Assembly (NCBI RefSeq): GCF_030812885.1
Contig: NZ_JAUSTO010000007.1
Span: 62,001-126,000 of the forward strand
Origin: Moryella indoligenes
Lineage (GTDB): Bacteria; Bacillota; Clostridia; Lachnospirales; Lachnospiraceae
Length of the DNA stretch: 64,000 nt
Direction of reading: 5' to 3'
Positions 1 to 9,256 of this stretch are shown in pieces (the first letter of the stretch is position 1; every line of letters begins with the position of its first letter). A model generated the notes under the pieces. The model searched no databases. It worked only from the letters and a program-made list of their open reading frames with translations, and was not told where the DNA came from. The translations under genes and the position numbers were made by a program.

Positions 1-2
1 TC

Positions 3-752
3 GCCGTGCTGTGGTTTGAGACGGAGCGGGAGCTCAGCCAGCGAAGAACACTGGGCGTGCTGCTCTGTGTTGTCTGCTCCTTTCTCATACCTCTGCTCTG
101 TGTGTCGAGATTTCAGCTGATCCTTGCCGCGGTGACCGCGGCCTTCACGCTGCTCACACTGGAGCGGGGACAGATTCCGCTCTGGATTGCGCTGCCGGCA
201 GGGCTCACACTGCTTCTTCTGTATGTGCTGCTCACGCTTGCGCGGAGCCATAGCGTCAGTTATTTGAACGATATCTTTGAGATGAAGCGGTCTCTTCCCA
301 TTTTTCTGAGTCAGCCCTATATTTATATTGCAAATAACTATGACAATCTGAACTGCCTCATCCGGGATTTGCCTGCACATACGCTTGGTCTGCGCGTGCT
401 TTTTCCGCTCTGGGCGCTGACGGGACTCAAGTTCGTGTTTCCGTCTCTTGCGAGCTTTCCGCTGTACGTGACGAAGACGGAGCTCACGACAGTCACTCTT
501 TTTTATGACGCGTGGTACGATTTCGGCATGCTGGGTATCGTCGTGTTTGCTGCACTGCTGGGGATACTGTCCTTTTATCTGGAGGAGAGACTTTTACAGG
601 AGCATCACCCGCTTTTTTCCGTCTTCTATGCGCAGTTTGCTCTCTATATGGCACTTTCCTTTTTTACAACCTGGTTTTCCAATCCGGCGACCTGGTTTTA
701 CTTTATCGAGACTGCAGCGGTCTATCTCTTTGTGCGCGGCAGAAGGCGCTGA
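3..752 (+). CDS. O-antigen/oligosaccharide polymerase-like membrane protein (5' partial)
   Basis: The reading frame is open from the window edge, so the true start lies upstream and only the C-terminal ~249 residues are visible. The protein is strongly hydrophobic with about six membrane spans. The long outside segment carries the stretch YVTKTELTTVTLFYDAWYDF followed by a span and the basic tail RGRRR. This arrangement resembles the C-terminal half of Wzy-type repeat-unit polymerases, which join lipid-linked oligosaccharide units at the outer face of the membrane. The assignment rests on general layout and the loop, not on a full-length match, and another polytopic membrane protein is possible. 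An aminotransferase gene begins 27 bases downstream, so the two may be co-transcribed. Confidence 0.5.
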   Translation, partial: AVLWFETERELSQRRTLGVLLCVVCSFLIPLLCVSRFQLILAAVTAAFTLLTLERGQIPLWIALPAGLTLLLLYVLLTLARSHSVSYLNDIFEMKRSLPIFLSQPYIYIANNYDNLNCLIRDLPAHTLGLRVLFPLWALTGLKFVFPSLASFPLYVTKTELTTVTLFYDAWYDFGMLGIVVFAALLGILSFYLEERLLQEHHPLFSVFYAQFALYMALSFFTTWFSNPATWFYFIETAAVYLFVRGRRR

Positions 753-779
753 GACCGGGGGTTCCGGAAGGGAGATTTT

Positions 780-2003
780 ATGAGTTATATTTCTGAATCG
801 ATGTGTCAGCTCCTTCAGAGCAATTCCGTGATACGAGAGATGTTTGAGGAGGGCAATCGCCTCGCGGTGGAATACGGGAGAGAGCAGGTGTACGACTACA
901 GCCTGGGCAACCCGAATGTACCGGCGCCGGAGGCGGTGAGGTATGCGGCGGAGGAGATACTGGAGCATGAGGATCCCCGCCTGATACACGGCTATATGAG
1001 CAATGCAGGATTTCCGGAGGTGCGAAGAGCCGTGGCGGAGTCTCTGAATGAGCGCTTTCAGACTGCATATACAGAAAAGCAGCTCATTATGACAGCTGGC
1101 GCGGCGGCGGGGCTCAACATCTTGCTGAAGGCGATTCTGAACCCCGGGGATGAGGTGATTGTATTTGCCCCCTTTTTCTCGGAATACAGGAATTATGTCG
1201 GGAACTACGGGGGAAAGCTTGTAGTGGTGCCGGCGGATACGGAGAGCTTTCAGCCGGATCTCGCGGCGTTCTCCGGAGCGCTTAGTGCACGCACAAAGGC
1301 GGTTCTCATCAATACACCGAACAATCCCGCAGGGGTTGTGTACACGGCAGAGACGCTGCGGCGCCTGAATGCACTTATAGAAGAGGGGGAGCGTCGCTTT
1401 CGCAGCGTGATTCTTACCATTTCGGACGAGCCATACCGCGAGCTGGTCTACGACGGCGCAGAGGTCCCCTGGGTTCCCGCGCTCATTCCTCACGCGGTCG
1501 TTGTGTACTCCTACTCAAAGTCTCTGTCACTTCCGGGGGAGCGTATCGGCTGGCTCCTCGTGCCGGATACGGTACCGGAGGCAGAGGCACTCGCGGAGGC
1601 TGCGACTGTCGCAAACAGAATCTGCGGCTTTGTCAATGCGCCCTCGCTGATACAGAGAGTGCTGATGCGCTGTCTGCATGAGCGCGCGGATGTCGCAGCC
1701 TACGACAGAAACAGGAAACTGCTTTACGGAGTCATGTCGGAGCTCGGCTTTTACTGTGTGCCTCCGCAGGGCGCCTTCTATCTGTTGGTGAAGGCGCCGG
1801 ATGGAGATGACAGGAACTTTGCAGCGCTCTGTAAGAAATATCATGTGCTCGTGGTGCCCTGCAGCTCCTTTGCCTGTCCCGGCTATGTGCGCATGGCGTA
1901 CTGTGTGTCTCACAGGATGATAGAGTGCTCGCTTCCGGCCCTGCGGGCCATTGCGGAAGAGTGTTTCGGGAGCGCGCTCAGAGCTTCCAGATCTTCTTCT
2001 TGA
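780..2003 (+). CDS. Class I/II PLP-dependent aminotransferase
   Basis: 407-residue fold-type I aminotransferase transferring amino groups between an amino acid and a 2-oxo acid in the cytoplasm. Visible landmarks are the glycine-rich cofactor loop TAGAAAGLN (about residue 100), the NTPNNPAG motif with the cofactor-contacting Asn (about 180), ISDEPYRELVYDG with the PLP-pairing Asp (about 220) and the Schiff-base lysine in SYSKSLSLPGERIGW (about 250). Substrate cannot be read from sequence; aspartate or aromatic acids are usual for this group. The start is supported by GGGAG about eight bases upstream. The Ser/Arg-rich tail runs 26 bases into the 3' end of the convergent DUF4349 gene. Confidence 0.85.
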   Translation: MSYISESMCQLLQSNSVIREMFEEGNRLAVEYGREQVYDYSLGNPNVPAPEAVRYAAEEILEHEDPRLIHGYMSNAGFPEVRRAVAESLNERFQTAYTEKQLIMTAGAAAGLNILLKAILNPGDEVIVFAPFFSEYRNYVGNYGGKLVVVPADTESFQPDLAAFSGALSARTKAVLINTPNNPAGVVYTAETLRRLNALIEEGERRFRSVILTISDEPYRELVYDGAEVPWVPALIPHAVVVYSYSKSLSLPGERIGWLLVPDTVPEAEALAEAATVANRICGFVNAPSLIQRVLMRCLHERADVAAYDRNRKLLYGVMSELGFYCVPPQGAFYLLVKAPDGDDRNFAALCKKYHVLVVPCSSFACPGYVRMAYCVSHRMIECSLPALRAIAEECFGSALRASRSSS

Positions 2004-2988
2004 GCTTTTTCAAAAGACGGAAGATGAGATAGAGCAGGATCAGGACGGGAATCAGGAAGGGAAGTCCCGTGACGAGTCCCACGAAGAGATCGGTCAGTGC
2101 AGTGAAGAACGCATCTGCGTTTTGCGCGAGTCCCCGCTGTATCCGCGTGCTGACGGTGGCCTTTTCTGTGGCGCTGTAGCTCTTCACCTCGTGCAGATCC
2201 AGATAGATACTGGAGTAGTCTACCTGATTGTCGTAGAGGCGAAGCTGTGATTCGTAGGAGTTGAGCTCGTATTCGATCTCTGAGAGGCGGGTCTGTATGG
2301 CGATGATCGCATCCATGGATTCTGCATCTGCCATCAGTGCGAGCAGTCGCTCGCGCTCGGCGTTCAGCGCCTCTTTATGGCTCTCAATGTCCGTGTACTG
2401 AAGGGTGACATCCTCAACCTGCTCAGAGCGTGAGGTGACATTGCCGAGACCATCCAGCTCCGTGAGGAAGCCATCCAGCTGTGCAGAGGGAACGCGCAGA
2501 GTGAGGGAGGCGCTTCGTCCGTAGTAATTTCCGCTGCCGTAGAGTGTGTAGTCGGAATCCAGCATGGAGCTTCCGTCCACCCAGCTGCTCTCAATGTAGC
2601 CGCCGAGCGCCGCGACGCGCTTCTGTATGCTCTGGAGCAGCAGATCGAAATCTGTGCTCTCGAGATTTAAGTTCACGGTCTTTATAAGCTTTCGGCCGGC
2701 TGCGGCCTGCACTGCACTGCTGTCTGTCCCCGCGTCCCCCTCGGGGTGTGCTTCCTTCTCACCGTTTTGCGCGGCAGAGTCTGCGCTGTAGTCATATGCC
2801 GCCGCGGGGGAACCGGAGAGCGCGGTCTCCTCATAGGCTGCCTGTGCGGGATAGTCCGCAGCAGCCCCTGCGGTTTTCGCCGCTCTGGAGGAGCCGCCGC
2901 AGGCAGTCAGAAGCAGAGAGCTTCCGATAAAGAGAACTGACAGAGTCCGGATCACCGGAGAAAGGATGCTGTAAATGTGTTTTTTCAT
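1978..2988 (-). CDS. DUF4349 domain lipoprotein
   Basis: 336 residues. The N-terminus is a lipoprotein signal: basic MKKH, a hydrophobic run and the lipobox LTAC, followed by a low-complexity Ala/Ser linker. The middle, about residues 95-275, has the DUF4349 pattern: LIKTVNLNLESTDFD, a loop ending YGRSASLTLRVPSAQLDGFL and a coiled-coil with ERLLALMADAES and IQTRLSEIEYELNSYESQL. One membrane span with a Lys-rich end (LLKKLKKKIWKL) closes the protein. It would therefore be tethered to the membrane at both ends, outside the cell. Function is unknown for the family. AAGGAGAC sits just before the ATG. It is convergent with, and overlaps, the aminotransferase gene by 26 bases. Confidence 0.8.
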   Translation of the reverse strand: MKKHIYSILSPVIRTLSVLFIGSSLLLTACGGSSRAAKTAGAAADYPAQAAYEETALSGSPAAAYDYSADSAAQNGEKEAHPEGDAGTDSSAVQAAAGRKLIKTVNLNLESTDFDLLLQSIQKRVAALGGYIESSWVDGSSMLDSDYTLYGSGNYYGRSASLTLRVPSAQLDGFLTELDGLGNVTSRSEQVEDVTLQYTDIESHKEALNAERERLLALMADAESMDAIIAIQTRLSEIEYELNSYESQLRLYDNQVDYSSIYLDLHEVKSYSATEKATVSTRIQRGLAQNADAFFTALTDLFVGLVTGLPFLIPVLILLYLIFRLLKKLKKKIWKL

Positions 2989-3095
2989 AGGGAGTCTCCT
3001 TTTCTTTCATAAGCGTATTTTGACGGTTTCGTGAGCACTGATTCAGGGGCTTCTACCTATATAGACAAGAATAGCATAGATATGGTCACATTGCA

Positions 3096-3124
3096 TTGAC
3101 AGATATTTTGAAAATTGCTATGAT
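3096..3124 (+). promoter_or_regulatory. Sigma-A promoter of dapF
   Basis: TTGACA at 3096-3101 and TATGAT at 3119-3124 are separated by exactly 17 bases. Transcription would begin near 3131. This rules out any dapF start codon upstream of that point and supports the ATG at 3159. Confidence 0.75.
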
Positions 3125-3158
3125 GGCGCAGAATCAGATGAAGAGCAGAAGGAGCAGC

Positions 3159-3965
3159 ATGAAATTTACGAAGATGCAGGGCATAGGAAATGACTATGTC
3201 TATGTCGATTGTTTTGAGGAGAAGGTGGAATATCCGTCGGAGCTTGCGGTCCGCGTGAGTGACCGTCATTTTGGCATTGGCTCGGACGGACTGATCCTGA
3301 TCTGTCCCTCGGAGCGCGCGGATCTTCGTATGCGTATGTTCAATGCAGATGGTTCGGAGGGAAAGATGTGCGGAAACGGCGCGCGCTGCGTCGGAAAGTA
3401 TGCATATGACCACGGGATCTGCCGGAAGCGGGAGATGCTGCTTGAGACCGCTGCGGGGCTTCGCAGTCTGGAGATTCATACAGAGAACGGGATCTGCGAG
3501 AGTGTCACCGTGGATATGGGTGAGGCTGTTATTTCCGATTCCGTCACAGAGAAGATCCATGTAAACGGCTCCTGGCAGGAGATGATTGCAGTGCAGCTGG
3601 GCAATCCCCACGCGGTGTACTATGTGAGCTCCCGCGAGGCTCTGCTCGCACTTCCGCTGTCGGAAATCGGTCCTCTTTATGAGCATCACCCTCGTTTTCC
3701 GGAGGGAGTGAATTCTGAATTTATCTATGTGGAGGACAGGCAGCATCTTCATATGCGTGTCTGGGAGCGGGGCAGCGGAGAGACGCTCGCCTGCGGGACC
3801 GGCGCCACAGCCAGTGCCTGCGCCAGCATGCGGGCGGGGCTCTGTGACAGGCGGGTCACGGTGCATCTTCTTGGCGGAGACCTGCTAATCGAAGAAGCTG
3901 CGGACGGACATTATCTGATGACCGGACCTGCGGTAGAAGTGTTTCAGGGAGAAATCAAAGTGTAA
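3159..3965 (+). CDS. dapF: Diaminopimelate epimerase
   Basis: Converts LL- to meso-diaminopimelate, the last step before lysine and the peptidoglycan cross-linking residue. The 268-residue protein has both halves of the DapF fold. The two catalytic cysteines are Cys71 in MCGNGARCVG and Cys212 in ETLACGTGATASACA, and the N-terminal signature KFTKMQGIGNDYVYVD is present. The frame stays open to 3096, but that stretch overlaps the promoter. The ATG at 3159 has AGAAGGAGC in front and matches the usual family N-terminus. It is a single-gene unit between its own promoter and a strong terminator. Confidence 0.95.
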   Translation: MKFTKMQGIGNDYVYVDCFEEKVEYPSELAVRVSDRHFGIGSDGLILICPSERADLRMRMFNADGSEGKMCGNGARCVGKYAYDHGICRKREMLLETAAGLRSLEIHTENGICESVTVDMGEAVISDSVTEKIHVNGSWQEMIAVQLGNPHAVYYVSSREALLALPLSEIGPLYEHHPRFPEGVNSEFIYVEDRQHLHMRVWERGSGETLACGTGATASACASMRAGLCDRRVTVHLLGGDLLIEEAADGHYLMTGPAVEVFQGEIKV

Positions 3966-3969
3966 AAAT

Positions 3970-4015
3970 ACAGCCATCCGACGCGGCAGAAGTCGCGTTT
4001 GGATGGCTGTTTTTT
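3970..4015 (+). terminator. Rho-independent terminator of dapF
   Basis: The stem ACAGCCATCC (3970-3979) pairs with GGATGGCTGT (4001-4010), with a further CGCG/CGCG pairing inside, followed by a run of T to 4015. Confidence 0.85.
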
Positions 4016-4018
4016 ATC

Positions 4019-4047
4019 GTGACATTCAAAGGGCTTTCTGCTATAGT
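4019..4047 (+). promoter_or_regulatory. Probable promoter of carAB
   Basis: GTGACA at 4019-4024, 17 bases, TATAGT at 4042-4047, immediately after the dapF terminator and about 40 bases before the carA start. No obvious PyrR-type attenuator is visible in this short leader. Confidence 0.6.
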
Positions 4048-4087
4048 ATTGCAGAAGTAAAAACAGGACGCTGAGAAAGGATTGCAG

Positions 4088-5164
4088 ATGAAGGCTTATC
4101 TCTTACTGGAAGACGGCACTCTGTTCACCGGAAGAAGCATAGGGGTACAGAAGGAGCTTGTAAGTGAGGTGGTGTTCAACACCTCCATGACCGGTTATCT
4201 GGAGGTACTGACGGACCCCTCCTACGCCGGTCAGGCGGTGGTTATGACCTATCCCCTGATTGGAAATTACGGGGTATGTCGGGAGGATATGGAGTCGCAG
4301 GCCGCGTGGCCGGATGCTTTGATCGTCCGTGAGCTCTCCGAGCTTCACTCCAATTTCCGCAGCAGAGAGTCGCTCCAGAGCTTTCTGATGGAGCAGGGCA
4401 TTCCGGGAATCGAGGGGATTGACACAAGGGCCCTGACTAGGCGTCTCCGGGAGCACGGCACGATGAACGGCTTTCTCACAACAAATCCGGATTTTGACAG
4501 AGAGGACGCCTTCCGGCGCATGCGGGAATACTGCGTGAGCGGTGTCGTGGCGCGCACCAGCTGCAGGGAGAAGTATGTCATGCCCGGCAATGGAAAGCGG
4601 GTCGCAGTGCTGGATCTCGGCATGAAGCGAAACATTGCGCGCTCCCTGAATCAGCGGGGCTGTGAGGTCACGGTGTGGCCGCAGCACACGAGGGCGGCGG
4701 AGATCCTCGCGACGGAGCCGGACGGGATCATGCTGACAAACGGCCCCGGCGATCCGAAGGAGAATACCGCTGTCATAGAGGAGATACGGAAGCTCTATGC
4801 CTCGGACATTCCGATTTTTGCGATCTGCCTCGGTCATCAGCTCATGGCGCTTGCGACCGGCGCAGATACCTTTAAGATGAAGTACGGTCACCGCGGAGGG
4901 AACCATCCAGTGAAGGATCTTCTGACAGGAAGGGTCTATATCTCCTCGCAGAACCACGGCTTTGCTGTGGACGAGACGAGTCTTGATCCGAAGATCGCCG
5001 TTCCGGCCTTTTGCAATGTCAACGACGGGAGCAACGAGGGCATACGCTATATCGGGAAAAAGATATTCACGGTGCAGTTTCATCCCGAGGCCTGCCCCGG
5101 ACCGCAGGATTCCTCGTATCTCTTTGATCGCTTCTTAAATATGATGGAGGAGACAGATGCCTAA
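4088..5164 (+). CDS. carA: Carbamoyl-phosphate synthase small subunit (glutaminase)
   Basis: Releases ammonia from glutamine and channels it to CarB for carbamoyl phosphate, used for pyrimidines and arginine. 358 residues: the N-terminal CPSase small-subunit domain (LLLEDGTLFTG, TSMTGYLEVLTDPSYAGQ) and a C-terminal class I amidotransferase. The nucleophile is Cys247 in FAICLGHQ, with His332 and Glu334 in FHPEA completing the triad. A TTG six bases upstream keeps the frame open, but the ATG at 4088 gives the family N-terminus MKAYLLLEDG and has AAAGG in front. Its 3' end overlaps carB by eight bases, so the subunits are translationally coupled. Confidence 0.95.
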   Translation: MKAYLLLEDGTLFTGRSIGVQKELVSEVVFNTSMTGYLEVLTDPSYAGQAVVMTYPLIGNYGVCREDMESQAAWPDALIVRELSELHSNFRSRESLQSFLMEQGIPGIEGIDTRALTRRLREHGTMNGFLTTNPDFDREDAFRRMREYCVSGVVARTSCREKYVMPGNGKRVAVLDLGMKRNIARSLNQRGCEVTVWPQHTRAAEILATEPDGIMLTNGPGDPKENTAVIEEIRKLYASDIPIFAICLGHQLMALATGADTFKMKYGHRGGNHPVKDLLTGRVYISSQNHGFAVDETSLDPKIAVPAFCNVNDGSNEGIRYIGKKIFTVQFHPEACPGPQDSSYLFDRFLNMMEETDA

Positions 5165-8100
5165 GAATTCCGAGATAAAAAAGGTTTTGGTGATTGGCTC
5201 CGGGCCCATAGTCATAGGACAGGCGGCGGAGTTTGACTACGCGGGCACGCAGGCCTGCCGCTCGCTGAAGGAGGAGGGCATCGAGGTGGTGCTCCTGAAC
5301 TCCAATCCGGCCACCATTATGACAGATAAGGACATTGCGGATCATGTCTATATCGAGCCGCTGACAGTCGAAGTGGTGGAGAAGCTGATACTGAAGGAGC
5401 AGCCGGATTCCGTTCTGCCGACGCTCGGCGGTCAGGCGGGATTGAATCTTGCGATGGAGCTTGCGGAGCAGGGCTTTCTTGAGGAGCACGGCGTGCGTCT
5501 CATCGGAACCACTGCGCTCACGATCAAGAAGGCGGAGGACAGAGAGCTCTTCAAGGAGACCATGGAGAAGATCCATGAGCCGGTGGCCGCCTCTCTTGTC
5601 GTGGAAAATGTAGAGGACGGCATACAGTTTGCGGAGAGCATCGGTTATCCGGTTGTGCTGCGTCCGGCCTATACGCTCGGCGGAAGCGGCGGCGGCATTG
5701 CGGCGGATCGCAGAGAGCTGGTGGAGATCCTTCAGAACGGACTGCGGCTCTCCCGCGTGGGGCAGGTGCTGGTGGAGCGCTGCATCGCGGGCTGGAAGGA
5801 GATCGAATACGAGGTGATGCGGGATTCCGTGGGCAATGTGATCACCGTCTGCAACATGGAGAATATAGATCCGGTCGGTGTACACACCGGAGACTCCATC
5901 GTCGTCGCGCCCTCCCAGACACTCGGCGACAAGGAGTACCAGATGCTCCGGACCTCTGCGCTGAATATTATCACGGAGCTCGGCATCACAGGAGGCTGCA
6001 ATGTACAGTACGCCCTGAACCCGGACAGCTTTGAGTACTGTGTCATTGAGGTAAACCCGCGCGTCAGCCGCTCCTCGGCGCTCGCCTCCAAGGCGACGGG
6101 TTACCCGATCGCAAAGGTCGCGGCGAAGATCGCACTCGGCTACACCCTGGACGAGATTCAGAATGCGGTCACAAAGAAGACCTATGCCTCCTTTGAGCCC
6201 ATGCTGGATTACTGCGTTGTGAAGATGCCGCGCCTTCCCTTTGACAAGTTTATTACAGCAAAGCACACGCTCGGCACACAGATGAAGGCGACCGGAGAGG
6301 TCATGTCCATCTGCACGAATTTCGAGGGCGCGCTGATGAAGGCGATCCGCTCTCTGGAGCAGCATGTGGACTCTCTGATGAGCTACGACTACGCGGAGCT
6401 GGATAATGACGAGCTGCAGAGCCGCCTTAAGTGTGTCGACGACCGCCGCATCTGGGTCATTGCGGAGGCGCTGCGCCGCGGCATGTCCTATGATGAGATC
6501 AATCATCTGACGAAGATAGACCGCTGGTTTATCCATAAGCTGGATCGTCTGGTGCGCATGGAGGCGGAGCTCCGGCGCCGCCCGCTGACAGAGGAGCTGC
6601 TCCGGGAGGCAAAGCGCATGGAATTCCCGGATCACGTGATCGCGGAGCTGCGAAAGAAGAGCGAGGCAGAGATCAGAACACTCCGCGAGGAGTATGGTAT
6701 CTTTCCGGGCTTCAAGATGGTGGATACCTGTGCAGCCGAATTTGCGGCGGAGACGCCCTATTACTACAGCTGCTTTGACGGGGAGAACGAGGCGGAGGAG
6801 ACCAGACCTGAAAAGAAGGTGGTGGTACTCGGCTCCGGTCCGATCCGCATCGGTCAGGGCATAGAGTTCGACTTCTGTTCTGTGCACTGTACCTGGACCT
6901 TTAAAAAAGAGGGCTATGAGACCATCATCATCAACAACAACCCGGAGACCGTATCCACGGATTTTGACATTGCGGACAAGCTCTACTTTGAGCCGCTGAC
7001 GCCGGAGGACGTGGAGAGCATCGTCCGCCTGGAGAAGCCGGACGGAGCGGTGGTGCAGTTTGGCGGGCAGACGGCGATCAAGCTGACCGAGGCGCTGATG
7101 AAGATGGGCGTCCCGATACTCGGCACGGCCGCAGAGGATGTCGATGCTGCGGAGGACAGAGAGCTCTTTGATGCGATACTCCAGAAGACAGAGATTCCGC
7201 GCGCGGCCGGAGGCACAGTCTATACCGCGGAGGAGGCAAAGGAGGTCGCAAACCGACTGGGCTATCCGGTGCTGGTGCGCCCGTCCTATGTACTCGGCGG
7301 CGCGGGCATGCGCATCGCAATCAGCGATCATGACATTGATGAGTACATCGGCATCATCAACCGCTACACGCAGGAGCACCCGATTCTGGTGGACAAGTAC
7401 ATTCAGGGCATTGAGGTGGAGGTTGATGCTGTCTGTGACGGAGAGGATATCGTGATTCCGGGTATCATGCAGCATATCGAGCGCACAGGCATTCACTCGG
7501 GAGATTCTATCAGCGTCTACCCGGCGCAGTCTCTCTCTGAGACTGTGAAGCAGAAGATGGTTGATTACTCTTGGAGACTGGCGCGCGCCCTGCATGTGAA
7601 GGGCATGATCAATATCCAGTTCATCGCAAAGGACGACGAGGTCTATGTGATCGAGGTCAATCCGCGCTCCTCCCGCACCGTGCCCTATATCTCCAAGGTG
7701 ACGGGAATTCCGATCATTCCTCTGGCGACACAGGTCATCTGCGGACACAGCCTTAAGGAGCTCGGCTACACGCCGGGGCTGCAGCCGGAGGCGGATTACA
7801 TCGCGATTAAGATGCCGGTCTTCTCCTTTGAGAAGATCCGCGGCGCGGAGATAAGCCTTGGGCCGGAGATGAAGTCAACAGGCGAGTGCCTGGGCATCGC
7901 AAAAAGCTTCAATGAGGCGCTGTATAAGGCCTTCCAGGGGGCGGGCGTGAAGCTCCCGAAGTATAAGAATATGATCATCACAGTCCGCGATGAGGACAAG
8001 CAGGATGTGATTCCGATTGCGCGCCGCTTTGCCGAGGTGGGCTATCGCATTTTCTCCACGCGCGGCACAGCAAAGCTTCTGAACGACAACGGCGTGAAGG

Positions 8101-8351
8101 CGCTCGCCGTGCGGAAGATCGAGCAGGAGCACCCGAATCTTCTGGATCTGATTCTGGGGCATGAGATTGACCTGGTCATTGACACGCCGCCGAGCGGCGC
8201 AGATCGCGCGAAGGACGGCTTCATCATCCGGAGAAATGCGATTGAGACCGGTGTCAATGTCCTGACCTCGCTCGACACCGCTGCGGCGCTGGCAACCTCG
8301 CTGGAGCAGAGGGCGGGGGAGCTCACGCTCATCGATATCGCGACTCTGTAA
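5157..8351 (+). CDS. carB: Carbamoyl-phosphate synthase large subunit
   Basis: 1064 residues, the normal full length. It uses two ATP, bicarbonate and ammonia to make carbamoyl phosphate. The two homologous ATP-grasp halves are plain: KVLVIGSGPIVIGQAAEFDY at the N-terminus and VVVLGSGPIRIGQGIEFDF at about residue 555, each with its own NPE/NSNPAT nucleotide loop and EVNPR metal-binding segment (VNPRVSRSSAL and VNPRSSRTVPY). The last ~140 residues form the MGS-like regulatory domain (RFAEVGYRIFSTRGTAKLL), where UMP or ornithine usually act. It overlaps carA by eight bases and is followed by a perfect stem-loop. Confidence 0.96.
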   Translation: MPKNSEIKKVLVIGSGPIVIGQAAEFDYAGTQACRSLKEEGIEVVLLNSNPATIMTDKDIADHVYIEPLTVEVVEKLILKEQPDSVLPTLGGQAGLNLAMELAEQGFLEEHGVRLIGTTALTIKKAEDRELFKETMEKIHEPVAASLVVENVEDGIQFAESIGYPVVLRPAYTLGGSGGGIAADRRELVEILQNGLRLSRVGQVLVERCIAGWKEIEYEVMRDSVGNVITVCNMENIDPVGVHTGDSIVVAPSQTLGDKEYQMLRTSALNIITELGITGGCNVQYALNPDSFEYCVIEVNPRVSRSSALASKATGYPIAKVAAKIALGYTLDEIQNAVTKKTYASFEPMLDYCVVKMPRLPFDKFITAKHTLGTQMKATGEVMSICTNFEGALMKAIRSLEQHVDSLMSYDYAELDNDELQSRLKCVDDRRIWVIAEALRRGMSYDEINHLTKIDRWFIHKLDRLVRMEAELRRRPLTEELLREAKRMEFPDHVIAELRKKSEAEIRTLREEYGIFPGFKMVDTCAAEFAAETPYYYSCFDGENEAEETRPEKKVVVLGSGPIRIGQGIEFDFCSVHCTWTFKKEGYETIIINNNPETVSTDFDIADKLYFEPLTPEDVESIVRLEKPDGAVVQFGGQTAIKLTEALMKMGVPILGTAAEDVDAAEDRELFDAILQKTEIPRAAGGTVYTAEEAKEVANRLGYPVLVRPSYVLGGAGMRIAISDHDIDEYIGIINRYTQEHPILVDKYIQGIEVEVDAVCDGEDIVIPGIMQHIERTGIHSGDSISVYPAQSLSETVKQKMVDYSWRLARALHVKGMINIQFIAKDDEVYVIEVNPRSSRTVPYISKVTGIPIIPLATQVICGHSLKELGYTPGLQPEADYIAIKMPVFSFEKIRGAEISLGPEMKSTGECLGIAKSFNEALYKAFQGAGVKLPKYKNMIITVRDEDKQDVIPIARRFAEVGYRIFSTRGTAKLLNDNGVKALAVRKIEQEHPNLLDLILGHEIDLVIDTPPSGADRAKDGFIIRRNAIETGVNVLTSLDTAAALATSLEQRAGELTLIDIATL

Positions 8352-8374
8352 ATTTGTTGTGAAATAAATACGAG

Positions 8375-8410
8375 ACAGCAATGCCGCTCCGGACGGGGCG
8401 GCATTGCTGT
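8375..8410. terminator. Perfect 13-bp stem-loop after carB
   Basis: ACAGCAATGCCGC (8375-8387) is the exact reverse complement of GCGGCATTGCTGT (8398-8410), with a 10-base loop. No T-run follows on the plus strand. It may end or protect carAB mRNA without being a classical intrinsic terminator. Confidence 0.55.
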
Positions 8411-8490
8411 ACTCACAGGCAGCTCAACTGCTCTACAGGAAAGTATGGATTCGTGATATAGTAGAGAAAATAAAGGCATGGGGGAATTAC

Positions 8491-9195
8491 ATGCGTACAG
8501 TTATTATTTCAGATATTCACGGAGAGAGCGCGGCCTTTCAGGAGCTGCTGGAGCAGATCGGCTTTGACAGAAGAGAGAATCAGCTGATTCTGCTCGGAGA
8601 CGCGCTGGACGGCGGGGCAGATGCCTGCGGAACCTATTTTAAGATACGCGCGCTGAAGGAAGAAATGGGAGAGCGCCTTGTCTATATCCGCGGCGAGCAC
8701 GAGCAGATGTTTATGGATGCGGAGCTCCTGACGCGCGGCCAGCTTGCGAATGCCTTTCTGTGGCAGCAGAATGGCGGGAAGGAGACGCTCGCCGCTCTGA
8801 AGCGAAGAAAGGTGAGCGCCGGAAAAACCGCCGCGTGGCTCAGGGACAACACCCGGCTCTGGTACGAGGAGCAGGACTTTATCTGTGTGCATGGAGATAT
8901 CCGGGATGAGGTGGTCTGGAACAACAGTCAGGAGACCTTTCTCTGGGGAAACGAGGGCGTCCACAGCAACAATTATGCGGGGAAGCTCGCCATTGTCGGA
9001 CACACGGAGCTGGAAATGCCGGTCTATCTGGACGGCAGCGGCACGGAGAGCAGCTTTCATCCGAACTACGGGACCTGGTTTGAGCTTCCGGGGCGCGGCA
9101 TGATCGCAATGGATACAGGCTGCGGCTACGGCGGGGCACTCACAGCTATGCTGATTGAACACGGCTGGATGCGCTTCGAGCGGAGCGCAGGTTGA
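8491..9195 (+). CDS. PPP-type metallophosphoesterase (Ser/Thr phosphatase or Ap4A hydrolase-like)
   Basis: 234 residues with the calcineurin-like phosphoesterase order: ISDIHGE at the N-terminus, LLGDALDGG at about 40, IRGEHEQMF at about 67, VHGDI at about 132, GHTE and DTGCGYGG near the C-terminus. The last motif is typical of bacterial PPP phosphatases and symmetrical Ap4A hydrolases. Two motifs deviate: the usual GDxxDRG reads GDALDGG, and the usual GNHE reads GEHE, so a metal-binding Asn is replaced by Glu. The frame is open upstream to 8404, but that part overlaps the stem-loop; the ATG at 8491 gives the family N-terminus. Substrate is unknown. Confidence 0.75.
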   Translation: MRTVIISDIHGESAAFQELLEQIGFDRRENQLILLGDALDGGADACGTYFKIRALKEEMGERLVYIRGEHEQMFMDAELLTRGQLANAFLWQQNGGKETLAALKRRKVSAGKTAAWLRDNTRLWYEEQDFICVHGDIRDEVVWNNSQETFLWGNEGVHSNNYAGKLAIVGHTELEMPVYLDGSGTESSFHPNYGTWFELPGRGMIAMDTGCGYGGALTAMLIEHGWMRFERSAG

Positions 9196-9256
9196 CGCCT
9201 CTCCCCAATTCTTTTATAATTCTTCAATAGCGAAAAGGATGGACAGGAGGGGGACA

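Noticed and set aside
3096..3158. Longer N-terminus for dapF
   Set aside because: The open frame extends upstream, but those bases contain the -35 and -10 elements and would not be transcribed; the ATG at 3159 has a ribosome site and the family N-terminus.
5067..7748. An 893-codon open frame on the minus strand opposite carB
   Set aside because: It mirrors a highly conserved gene in a GC-rich genome, has His/Arg/Leu-rich composition with no domain, and no promoter or ribosome site. The same holds for the other long frames opposite tyrS, purD, fbp and ileS.
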